From Thermothelomyces thermophilus ATCC 42464 (Eukaryota; Ascomycota; Sordariomycetes; Sordariales; Chaetomiaceae): DNA of 64,000 bases. The notes beneath the pieces are model-generated. The model did no database searches, was not told the DNA's origin, and was given only the letters and a program-made list of their open reading frames with translations. The DNA lies in assembly GCF_000226095.1 (NCBI RefSeq), contig NC_016478.1, positions 1,168,001-1,232,000 of the forward strand, given 5' to 3'. Numbering within the stretch: the stretch's first letter is position 1; every line of letters begins with the position of its first letter. Positions 51,692 through 62,425 of the stretch are shown here, in pieces. The position numbers and the translations under genes are program-made.

Positions 51692-53118
51692 TCAGTACCA
51701 GATACTCCTTGTCCGGTGGTGTGGACTGCGCTCCGTTCCCTCTTGCTCCATCTGTTTTATCGAGTCGTAAAGGAAGAAGTCAAGGAGGATGGCGTTTATG
51801 TGTGTTCCGGGATGTTGTCTGACGATTTCTCTGCGTAGCAACTCTACGCACCAGATGCTGCAGGCTGGAAAAGTGTCAGCGCCACATTCATGCGCAACCG
51901 GCGACGTACTTGCTCACCCCGTATTTGCATCTCCCAAGACCCGCCTTGTGGTATCTCCTCCTTGCGGTATATTGCTGCCTCCAACGGTGGGCTGTAGGAG
52001 ATGCATCCCAAAGTCTTGAGAATCTGAGGAACGCGGTAGTCCGCGAACATGGTAATCTTGTCAATGTCCCGAAACTCCCCGTAGTCCTCTCCCTCGAAGC
52101 AGGCCCAGAGATCGGCGACGAGAATCTGTGCCCGCTTGAGGATGCGGACCGGCTCCCGTCGCCCCGGGAAGTGATGCTCATCGCGGAAGCAACTGAAGTC
52201 CCGGGCTAGCAGGTTGACAAGGCGCGCAGCAGAACCCCTGGCCGCCTCTACCAGGTTTACGGGGTGGCACTGGTATTTCTGGGCAAGCGTGTCAGATCTC
52301 TCTCCCCCCCTCCCCCGGTGGTCGCAAGAGCGAACAAGAAGGCAAAGACAAACCAAACGGCGGCAGCACCTAAGGGCTAAGAACATACTTCGTACAACAC
52401 CTGTCCTGCCTCGCGCAAGCAAGCTAACCTCTCGGCCAGGAGGGGCATCTCCTCATCCGTACAAGACCGGAAGACATGCCTCAGGACATCCAGGGTGCAC
52501 TCCTCTTCATCTTGCCAGAAATGGGGGTCGGTGATGGGAATGCCTTGTTTGTTCGTGAAAATGAATCAATTAGGGTCTCGCTCCGATCCATCCTTTTGAA
52601 AAGAAGCACCTGAAGCAAACGGCAGGAACACCCACGACCGCTGCAAGTGCCGCTGCAAGCAACCGCCGCGGCAGGACGAACAGAAAAAGCGACCTACCTT
52701 CCTCCAGCGCCCGCTGCAAGCCAGCCACCAGGCTCCAGTACCCCGTCCAGCGCTTGCCGCGGTACTCGACCGCGAACCGCTCCGTCTCAGACCGGTCGGA
52801 CCAGAAGGAGAAATTCAGCAGGTCCATGACGAAGACGAAGGCGACGGCGGCCTCGGCCCCGATCACATGCCTGTCCGGGTGCAGCTCGTGGGTGGACCAG
52901 GTCGCGGGCGAGTACTGCTTCTGCTGCATCTGCTCGTAGATGGCGGCGGCCGCGTTCTTGCAGGAGCGCATGTCGATGGACACGTCGATGCTGTTGTCGT
53001 AGACGAACTCGGCCCCCTCTAGCACTCCCGTCTCGGGCTCCTCCTCGATCGTGAGCTTGCCCTGCAGGTGTTGCCGGAGGAGGGCGAGGAGCTCATGGTC
53101 GGGTTCGTCGTCTGACAT
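51692..53118 (-). CDS. QNG1: Queuosine 5'-phosphate N-glycosylase (queuosine salvage, DUF2419)
   Basis: Model: exons 52698-53118, 52389-52543, 51918-52278, 51692-51864; 369 residues. The enzyme frees queuine base from queuosine 5'-phosphate so that eukaryotes can reuse it for tRNA wobble modification. Family marks: FVMDLLNFSFWSDR, RYRGKRWTGYWSL-type block (VEYRGKRWTGYWSLVAGL), FGHVFRSC-like DVLRHVFRSC, ILVADLWACFEG, ITMFADYRVPQIL, and the C-terminus CSIWCVELLRREI followed by NAILLDFFLYD and HHRTRSIWY. All four exons are phase-consistent and the last exon restores the conserved end. The start at 53118 gives MSDDEPDHELLALLRQH. Confidence 0.9.
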
Positions 53119-54155
53119 TTTGGCAGCGGTGCAGGAACGTGAGAAAAGAGGGGAAAAAAGCCGTCCGAAGCGAGGAAGAAAAAGGGTTTATTTGGGTGTG
53201 GAAAGGGTTGGTTTGAGTCTTCTGTGACAGACGGCGACGAGAGAAGATGAATTTGATATGGAGGAAAAAAAGGGGTGAACCGTGCGTGCACTGAGATTTC
53301 GCGAAGCAACCGCTCTGCGTGAGTGGGCTACGCCGTAGTGTAGAAAGAACAGATGCCAAATGTCATTTTTTAAGGAGGTTATGCAAAAAGGTTACCTAGA
53401 GCATATTGTACATCATGTAAACCTCGAGCGTTTCTAAAAGATTGCTGTCGTGTGAGCATGACACCAGGTATGGTGTTGTTCCTGGGCGTCGCCCAAAAGC
53501 AACAAACACATCCTGCAGGTACGGAACATCCACCTTCCCTCGCCTCACAGGAAAAACTGTGCGGTTCCTGGGTGGATTTTTCGCTTCAGCAGGGCGACCA
53601 GTTAACTAAGAATGCCACTAGAAACGAAACCCTTGGTTTCTGGCGGCAGCTGGACTACAAAACACAAACGGCAGGGCACCCCGAGACGGGACCAAACATG
53701 CATTTCCAACAGATAAGAGATTTATAACCTTACAGTAACCCGTACATACATGAGTAAGTGAGGTTCGAAGTACGGAAGATTCCGCGTACTCTACGGATTA
53801 CACACATCTGTCAAAAGGCTGCCGGCGCGGCACTGCGGGTCTTGCGCTCGGATCACTTCGGCCACAAATCAATCAGGCGCCCTTCCGCTGCGGCTGCCGG
53901 GTCGGCAGGGATCTGGGGACCCTCTTTCGTTCGAAAGCCGACCATTCAAGTCGGTTGATTGCCTTGCTCTGCCTCCGCGGATGTGAAAGGCCACCGCGAC
54001 AGGGTCGCGCAGCTAAGGCAATTCGACTCTTTCCCCTTGGGCAACAGCAATTCCCATGGTTGCTTTTAGAAAGCATTGCAATCTCTTTCCGAAAGCCGTT
54101 TCCCTCCTTTCTCAGCTCCACTCGACTGTGGTTTCCTCTCTGGGAGCACAGCATC
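53119..54155. promoter_or_regulatory. Divergent promoter region QNG1 / UBA2
   Basis: About 1.0 kb between divergent starts with no gene recognised. Contains a TACGGATTAC word (53792-53801) next to GAAGTACGGAAG and CGCGTACTC. Confidence 0.5.
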
Positions 54156-56591
54156 ATGGACCCAGCAGTCGGCGTTGAAGGGAGCGCAACGCCTGTTGCG
54201 CCGCTTGCGCCCGTGGTGCCAGTCATTGCACAATCTCGAGCCCGCGACAGTTTTAATTCGCAATCGCTCGGTCGCGGTTTGAACGCGCATGTCAAGCAGG
54301 TGGGTACCTGGAAGGTCATGGCTTCTTGCTCTCGCATTCAATCCCAGACAACTACTCGCGCGGCGCCCCTCCGTCGGTAGAAGACGCCCCTCCACATACA
54401 GCATCAACCCTTCTTACTCCCTTGCGCTCTTTGGTCCTAATTGGATCGCGCCGCATCTTACACTTCCTCTTCATTTCGACCGACTTCTTTCCCATCCAGC
54501 AGACCTTCATCGCATATGCTGCCCCGCGACGTCATCCAGAGATGGAGCTTGGCCCGGGGTTGCCGCTAACACAGACCAAACAGTCGCGCGTGTTGATGGT
54601 CGGCGCCGGAGGAATAGGATGTGAACTCCTCAAAAACCTTGTCTTGACCGGCTTCGGAGAGATCCACGTTGTCGATCTCGACACAATCGACCTCAGCAAC
54701 CTTAACCGGCAGTTCCTCTTCCGTCAGGAACATATTAAGAAGTCGAAGGCATTGGTATGGCGTCCTCGCGCCCGTCGCTCCAGTTCCGCATGGGCTAACC
54801 GATTCGATGCCAGGTTGCAAAGGAAGTCGCCGAAAAGTTCAACCCAGCGGTCAAGATCGTCGCGCACCATGCCAACATTAAAGACGCCCAGTTCAGCATC
54901 GATTGGTTCGGCAGCTTCAGGATAGTGTTTAACGCATTGGACAACTTGGAAGCCCGTAGGCACGTCAACAAGATGTGCTTGGCGGCCGACGTGCCACTGA
55001 TTGAGAGCGGAACTACTGGTTTCAACGGCCAGGTCCAGGTGATCAAGAAGGGCGTCACGGCGTGCTACGACTGCTCGCCAAAAGAGACGCCCAAGTCGTT
55101 TCCCGTCTGCACAATCCGCAGCACACCGAGCCAACCAATCCACTGCATAGTTTGGGGCAAGAGCTATCTTCTCAACGAGGTCTTTGGGGTGAGCGAAGAC
55201 GAGTCGGCCTTTGACCACTCCTTGGATGCCGACAACGCCAAGGAGATCGAGGAGCTCAAGAAAGAGTCGGAAGCGTTGAGGAAAATCCGCGAATCCGTCG
55301 GCAGTCCAGAGTTCCACGAGATGCTCTTCGATAAGGTATTCAACACCGATATTGTCCGGCTGCGGTCCATGGAGGATATGTGGAAAACGAGGAAGCCGCC
55401 GGAGCCGCTCAACTATAAGGAGCTGTTGGAGAAGGCCTCCGAAGCGACGGCGGCGAAGGATGCGGTGCTGAAGAACGACCAGAAAATCTGGTCGCTGGAA
55501 GAGAACCTAGTCGTTTTTAACGATAGTCTTGACCGGCTTAGCAAGCGTGTCCTCGACATCAAGAACGGCCCCGACGGCGCCACGCAAGACGCCACCATTA
55601 CGTTTGACAAGGACGACGAGGATACATTGGACTTTGTCGCCGCGAGCGCAAATATCAGGTCGACGATCTTTGGCATCGAACGCAAATCAAAGTTTGACAT
55701 CAAACAAATGGCGGGCAATATCATCCCTGCCATCGCGACGACAAATGCCATCGTGGCAGGTCTTTGCGTGCTCGAGGCGTTCAAGGTGCTCAAGGGCGAG
55801 TACGAGAAGGCGAAAGAGGTATTCCTGACGCCTTTTGCACCCGCCCGGCTCCTCGCATCGGACAAGTCCAGAGAGCCGAACCCGGACTGCCCTGTCTGTG
55901 GCGTTTTCCAGACTCGCGCCTACGTCGATCTGTCGAGAGCAACGCTCAATGACCTCGTGGAGGACTTCTTGAAGCTCCAGCTGGGTTACGGAGAGAAAGA
56001 CATCTCGATCAGCAATGATGTCGGCATTCTGTATGACCCCGATGAGACGGACAACCTGGGCAAGAAGTTGAGCGAGCTTGGTAAGCACCGGTGTACTGCT
56101 TAGAAGCTGTTCCGGGATCTTCTAACGATATGGCGTAAAATAGGTATTGGGCCAGATTCCTTCTTGACCATTACAGACGAGGACGATGAGGATCCCTTTG
56201 TCAACGTAGTGGTCGCCATTCAAGAAGCGTACGCCCCCATTGGCCGCATCCTTACTTCTTGCCATGCTGACCCTCTGATAGCAAGGAGCCTCTCGAGGAC
56301 AAGCCGATCAAACGCGCTTCGCCTGAGGAGGTCAAGATCCCAACAAAACCCAAGAAAACTCCTGCGCCAGAATGCAATGGGCAGAACGGACATTCCGCCC
56401 AGAGCGGCAGCAGGCAACAGAGCGAAGCGGTAGCCGAAGTATTACCGGCTAAGCGCCCCCATCCAGAAGGCACAGAGGATGCCGCCTCCGTCAAGAAGGC
56501 CAAGACTTCGGCGTCGAACCTTGAGGATGATGGCGATGTCGTTGTCCTCGACGATAGCGCCGGGGGTGCCATCGTCATTGACGATGACTGA
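54156..56591 (+). CDS. uba2: SUMO-activating enzyme E1 catalytic subunit UBA2
   Basis: Model: exons 54156-54299, 54584-54754, 54814-56080, 56144-56228, 56282-56591; 658 residues. With Aos1 it adenylates SUMO and passes it to Ubc9, mainly in the nucleus. Visible: [20 protein letters not shown] (ATP site), [17 protein letters not shown], catalytic cysteine in [16 protein letters not shown] (Cys204), zinc pairs CYDC and CPVC, the ubiquitin-fold domain near [12 protein letters not shown], and an acidic tail. The tail has a basic PAKRPHPEG patch and two SIM-like stretches, DVVVLDD and AIVIDDD. The first exon adds a ~30-residue Ala/Pro-rich extension before [12 protein letters not shown]; the alternative is a later start, but only this exon supplies the conserved LNAHVKQ. 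Confidence 0.93.
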
Positions 56592-56729
56592 GAGAGGTGG
56601 CAAGTCACGAAGCAGAATGGCATCGCGGACCGTGAGCGAAGTTGCCAAGGCGTCGTCGTAAGCGGCCCAGGGACCTGCCAGAGACCAACCAACACCACCA
56701 AACATGAATGTGCGCCCGCCAGCCACCAC

Positions 56730-57932
56730 TCAGACCGCGCTCAACCCACCGTCCAGGTTGAGGATACAGTTATTTGCATACTCGTTTTTGGCGAGAAAGG
56801 CGACGGCATCGGCGACTTCGCTCGCGGTCCCGAAACGTCCCAAGGGGATCTTTTTCTCGAGTTCGGTTTTATTCGCGAGGGCTTTTGCGTGGCGACAGTG
56901 ATGATGTGTATGATTAGCTTGGGCACACGTATCGATCGACAGGAAACCAGCTGAGGCGTCCCCAGATTTGGCGATAGCGGCGCTGCTCCTTTACGGAGCA
57001 ATTAAGGATGATTACTGGGGTTGCGTGGCCATAGGCAACAACAAAGATACTATCAAGAATACTACTGTAGGAATTGGCGGGGAAGGGGGAAGGGGGGGGG
57101 GACCAAATGAGAAGCATGAGAACTCACATTCGGTCATATCTGTGTCGATGTATCCCGGCACAACGGCGTTGACGCGGATACCATGCTGGGCTAGCTCCCG
57201 AGAGAGAGCAGTAGTCAGGCCTGCCGGTCATGGAACGAGTCAGTACTGAGACGCTCACTTAGAGGGTCAACCGATGATGTCTACCTACCTAGTTGGCCCG
57301 CTTTGGTTGCGGCGTAGATGGAGGTGCCGATGGCTGCCTTGTAGGCCAGCAAACTTGAGACGTTGACTATACACCCGCCTGCCCGCCGGGCTGCCATCTG
57401 CTTGGCGACCGTCTTGCACCCGAAGATGACGCTGCGCAGGTTGGTCGACAGCAGGGACTGGGCGGCTTCCTCGTTGGTGCGAAGAAATAGGGAGTGTTGC
57501 GACTGTCCAGCGCAGTTGACCAGGAAGTCAATCTCCTTCTGCAGTGCATGATATCAGCTTCTCTGCGGCTCTCCATTCTGCAACGGGTTGGATATGGACG
57601 AGGCTCAAGGAAACAGAAACAGAAACATGGCATAGTCAAAAGTGAATAAATAATGTCAGAGAGCCTACATGTTCCTTCACTAGTCCCTCCCACTCCTTCA
57701 TCTCACCCACATCCAAACAGTGGATGCGGTGCAACTGCGAGGACCGGTCCGACCCCGGCGGCTCTCCAAGCTTTTGCAGCTCTCCCAGCGACCGCTCAAG
57801 CTTGGCCCTCGTCCGGCCCGCCAACACAACGCTGGCGCCCTCTTGGGCGAACCGCGACGCGATGGCGAAACCGATGCCGCCCGAGGCGCCGGTAACGACG
57901 GCCTTCTTTCCGGCCAGAGAGAGCACTGTCAT
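56730..57932 (-). CDS. FabG-like short-chain dehydrogenase/reductase
   Basis: Model: exons 57669-57932, 57289-57538, 57128-57220, 56730-56881; 252 residues, the classic SDR length. Motifs: TGASGGIG cofactor loop, [12 protein letters not shown] with an Arg that favours [14 protein letters not shown], catalytic Ser in IVNVSSLLA, Tyr163/Lys167 in [19 protein letters not shown], and the closing [13 protein letters not shown]. It resembles 3-oxoacyl-ACP reductases; human CBR4 and fungal mitochondrial FAS II relatives look similar. There is no clear targeting peptide (start [15 protein letters not shown]), so the compartment is open. It converges on UBA2 with a 138-bp gap. Confidence 0.88.
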
Positions 57933-58648
57933 TGATCTGATCTGGCCTTGTTAGTCCTTTCAGTTCCCGATCTCGTTCTTTGCTACCTACTATGTAGGGA
58001 ATTTTTTTCTTTTTCTTTTTTCCTCGCCCCAACTTCGCGTAGGTACGTATGTACATACAACTGCAGGGCAAGCGAGAATACTACGGAGTATAGCGTACTC
58101 CAACGTGCTTGACCGCCCGAGCCTCCCCCACCCCTCATCAGTTGATGCACGGTAGTGTACTATAGTGGAGGGTCGACACTAGCGTTACACTACGCGCACA
58201 CAACTTCAGGGGCAGAACAGGGGGTGTTTTTAACGTTATTTCGGGCGCAAGCGAATCAGCTTTGTCGCACGTGCCGGTATGCTGAGCTTGGGAGGTGGGC
58301 GGCGAAAATTGGAACGCCTTGCACCCCTGTCCTGGTGCGGGCCAGCTTGCATTTTGGGGGCTGTCCCTTCCAAGTTTCGGGGCTGGACCTACCTAAAGAC
58401 TACCTCGCCTGATCAAGCACCGATTCTGACCACTTGACCTATCCGCACAGGTCTCTGAATTCAGGTCGAGTCGGGGAATCGCGTGGCTGCAACAATCAAT
58501 GTCTCACAATTGCTGCCATCGCACGCCAAATTCTGCCATTGCTCTCTCGCTCGCTCGCGCGCCGCCAAGGTAACTCACTGCACACTCTGAGGGGGCCACC
58601 GAATCAGTGGGCACCTTACGCAGTACCTCGGCACGGCTCCGATCCCCA
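57933..58648. promoter_or_regulatory. Divergent promoter region SDR / LCB3-type gene
   Basis: 716 bp. Holds TACGGAGTA (58082-58090) followed within ten bases by GCGTACTCC, its near inverse, so the site is partly palindromic. No other gene seen. Confidence 0.5.
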
Positions 58649-60712
58649 ATGAGTCCGTCCGACAACAGCGCTACCTCTGGTGGCGCGAGGCCATCCGAGA
58701 AGGCCACACCACCGGCGATTGTCGAGCCGACGAAAGAGAACGGGGCCGTCGACGCCGGATTGAAGAGCCTGCATCATTGTATGTCTTGCCTCCGCCCCCA
58801 ATTGAGCGCCGAAGCCTCGGCAGCGGGCCCGTTCTGTCGCCCCTCGCAAGCTCCCCCTCCCTCCCCCCCCCCTTCCCTTCCTCCTTGACTTGCCCCGCGT
58901 CGAAATAAACCTCGAGGCAGCAGAAACCAGCACGCCTACTTTCGGGACTCTCAATGATAAACGCCGCTGACATCAACGTCCAGACAGGCGAGCGCTTCCA
59001 AAATGGCGGTACAACCTGCGACAGCGGCTCCTGCCGATCATTCGATGGGAGACGCCGTACCTTGCTGCCCTCCAAAGCTCGATGCGCACGCCCGCCCTTG
59101 ATAGCTACTTTGCGATTACGGCCAATCTCGGGACACACACATTCTTCATGATCGGGCTGCCCGTCCTCTTTTGGTGTGGCTTTCCGGAGTTCGGCAAGGG
59201 GTAGGCAAGCAGAAGAAGCAGATAACGAGTTGCGAACCAGAGTCGGCTATGTAGATGCTGACGACGTTTTTTTCCAGACTGGTCCATATTCTCGCAACCG
59301 GCGTCTTCTTCACCGGATTCCTCAAAGATCTATGCTCGCTTCCGCGCCCGCTCTCCCCGCCACTCCAACGCATCACCATGTCCGGCTCGGCCGCCCTCGA
59401 ATACGGGTTCCCCTCCACCCACTCGGCGAACGCCGTGTCGGTCGCCGTCTACGGCATCCTTATGCTGCACCGCGATACTAATTCCTTCTCCGCCTCCACT
59501 ACCCTCGCGCTTGAGATCCTCGCCTACTTCTACGCCTTTTCTATCGTCATCGGTCGCCTGTACTGCGGCATGCACGGCTTTCTGGACGTCATCGTCGGCT
59601 CCCTGATGGGCGCCGCCATCTCCCTCATCGAGTTCTACTTTGCCGCCCGCGTCGAAGCTTGGCTATACTCGAGCTCTTACATTGCGCCCTTGACGATCGC
59701 TCTCATCATCATTGTCCTGGTCCGGATCCATCCAGAACCCGCCGACGACTGCCCCTGCTTCGACGACAGCGTGGCCTTCGCGGGCGTCATGATCGGCCTG
59801 GAAGTGGGCACCTGGCGGTTTGCGCGTTACTCGCCCTTTGCGGCCGTCTACAACGGGCCGGACGCCACCTTCAACCTGTCGGCGCTCGGCTGGAAGCGCG
59901 CCATCGCCCGTCTCATTTTCGGCGTCGCCGTCATCTTTGCCTGGCGCGAGGTCATGAAGCCCACCCTGCTGCGCTTCCTGCCGCACCTCTACCGCGTCAT
60001 CGAGACGCACGGCTTATCGCTGCCCAGGCGCTTCTTCGTCCCGGCTTCGGAGTACAAGGACGTGCCCCTCCATCTCCGGGACGATAACGTCCTGCCGAAC
60101 GTGAGCGACCTGCCGAAGCTGGTGCGCAGTTTCCGCGGGCCGGGCAGGGGACGGTCCGTCAGTGTCGGCCCGCAGAGCGCCGCAGATGCCTACGAGACGC
60201 TGGCGTACCGGGAACGCAGGAGGAGGGAGAGCCTGGAGAGCGACGGCGGCGGCCGGGGACTTCGTGGGAAGCTGAGTTCGCGGAGCTTGCGGGAGAAGGC
60301 GACGGCCGATGGGGAGTGCTCGCAGGTCTCGGGTGTGCAGAGCGGGGGGAGGCTGGCCGAATTCGAAAAGCAGATGGGGACGGGGACTGTAGCGGCCAGC
60401 CCGACGTCTGAGGGCTCGGCGGAGGCGGTAAGCGGGGCGGATCCGTGCCTCAGCCAGGAGGATGAGCTGGACGAGAGGGAGGTGTTCTCCAAGCTGGTCA
60501 AGCCGCGGGTGAGGTACGACGTGGAGGTGGTGACGAAACTGGTCGTCTACGCTGGTAAGTGCCCCTCGTCCTGTTGCGGGCTCCGAGTAATTAGTTTAGG
60601 CGCGGCAGGCACTAACCGGTCGACAATAGGCATTGCATGGTTAGCCGTGGACGGCATCCTAATTGCCTTTGAGGCTCTTGGCCTGGGCGCCGAGCCTCCG
60701 AGTACGCGATGA
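58649..60712 (+). CDS. lcb3: Dihydrosphingosine-1-phosphate phosphatase (LCB3/YSR3-type PAP2)
   Basis: Model: exons 58649-58778, 58984-59200, 59278-60554, 60630-60712; 568 residues. It dephosphorylates sphingoid base phosphates in the ER for sphingolipid recycling. PAP2 signatures are complete: KDLCSLPRP, GFPSTHSANA with its Ser-His, and GRLYCGMHGFLD. Membrane segments surround them (HTFFMIGLPVLFWCGF, VIVGSLMGAAISLIEFYF, IALIIIVLVRI). The N-terminal joint HYRRALPKWRYNLRQRLLP is typical of Lcb3. A Ser-rich loop sits before the last helix. The final 75-bp intron lies inside that helix and is stop-free and a multiple of three. Confidence 0.92.
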
Positions 60713-62425
60713 TACGTAATGTCTGCGATGTCTTTGTGCTAGCCTATGATATACTACTACTATATTGTTCTCTTCTTGTACCTTGGTGCTGGGCTGCCGC
60801 CTTGTTACCTTGCTATTCAACAGAGCTCTTTTTTCCGTGTCTCTAAAGACTGGATTGCTGAGATGGTACAAAACACAACGAAAGGATCCTTTGCCTCGAC
60901 TGTCAGTTGGGGTTGAGTGCGTGTTTCCAAAACGGAGACGTCCAGTTCTGGATCGAGACGACCGGTTCTGGGTTAGGTATCTTCCCGGAGCCGGCTGGGC
61001 CCGGCCAGGGCGGAGTTGTCATGCAGGTCATCGGTCGTGAACCCCCACACGGCACCTGGCTCTCCGGCAGCCCCAGCGGCCGGCTCAGGGGCAGTCGAAC
61101 TGTGCTTGGTCAAAGGGATCTTATCTAATCTGGAGCAAACATGATTTGTAGTTTTCATCGCTGGACTCTAGCTAGTGTACTAGTACACAGTAATGCACAA
61201 AGCGATTGATCTTTTCGAGCGATACAGCGAGTGGAATGCATTACACCAAGACGTCTGGTTCCATTGTTTGCGATCTCGAGATTCCGATCGCTAGCTCAAC
61301 AGGCTGCCGCTGAGCCTTGCAACTTGTCGAATTCGGTTTTCTTTTTCTAGGTTTTTTTCGTCGCGACCTTTGTGGCACCTGAGCTTGTGTGGTGTATGTA
61401 TGGAAAACAGAGAATTGTCCACCGCGATGCACTGCAAGTAAGAGTGACTTTGGTTTTCCTTCTGGTTCTCTGGAAGGGTACTTTTTCCACTTCTCTAGTA
61501 GGGTACTTCTTCCGTTCGAAACCGGTAAGAAGGGTCGGGTAAGGAATACTTCAATCATCGTTTGTTCAATAAATGACATCCTACATCTTAAATGAGGCTC
61601 TCCTATGCCCATCTGGCTCCTAAGTATGAAGAGCGAAATCATTGTCCCGACACAGAAATCTCACAAATGGCTCTACCTGCGATTCAACTGGGCTTTCCGG
61701 CCAATCACGTGGCCTCTGTCGACGAAACGTTCTTTTCACGCCTACCCCATCAGGTTTAGCGCGCTCTACTAGTAGACTTGATCACAGCAGGTGGCAAGAA
61801 CCCTGCCATGATTGCATTTGCTTGCTCAAACCCCCCCCCCCCCTCTTTCAATTCGACCCGAAACCAGATGCGACTTCAAGCCCAATTTCTCGAGTTGCAC
61901 AGCCTGTTCGAAACATCAATCTTCGAAATCCAAGATACTTCTCGGAAGCGGATAATATGGAGTATGTTTAATGGTTTTTAACCACTGCTGAGAGATATTC
62001 CAAGCCACCAAGCTTCGCGGTTGCGACGATTCAAAGCGGTTCCCGTCAGCAGTAAGTGGCACGAGCCACAGCGCTCTGCCCGCTGAAACCAGACGCCCCA
62101 GCGCCTTTCCCGTTTGGAGCTTACCCGCATCCCCCCCTTGCGCAGGCCCTGCCAGGGAGCAAGCGATCAGCCCAGATTACATCCCAAATCGACCCATCGG
62201 CAAGCCAGCCGACCTTCCCCCAGCCCCCGCCTACTATCCGAACGACAAAAAGTTGGACTCTTCAGATCCCCAATCTCGTACCTGCCATTCTCCAACTCGG
62301 CAGTTGCAGACGCTCGGCGCTTCGTCGATCCGTAATACGACGACTCGACCCTTGGCTTGCCTCGCCATTGCATCTCGAGACAGTCGTCATCGCAGAAACA
62401 TCGGACGCATGTAGCACACGGCACA
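60713..62425. other. Intergenic between LCB3-type gene and the histone demethylase gene
   Basis: About 1.7 kb, no protein recognised. Contains a 13-base C run (61831-61843) and a TAGGGTACTT / AAGGGTACTT pair near 61475-61508. The distal part is presumably the demethylase promoter and leader. Confidence 0.55.

Noticed and set aside
1-60000. Apparent ubiquitin/SUMO cluster (TRAF finger, UFD2, MINDY, UBA2)
   Set aside because: The genes are far apart, on both strands and interleaved with unrelated genes; these functions are common in any fungal genome.
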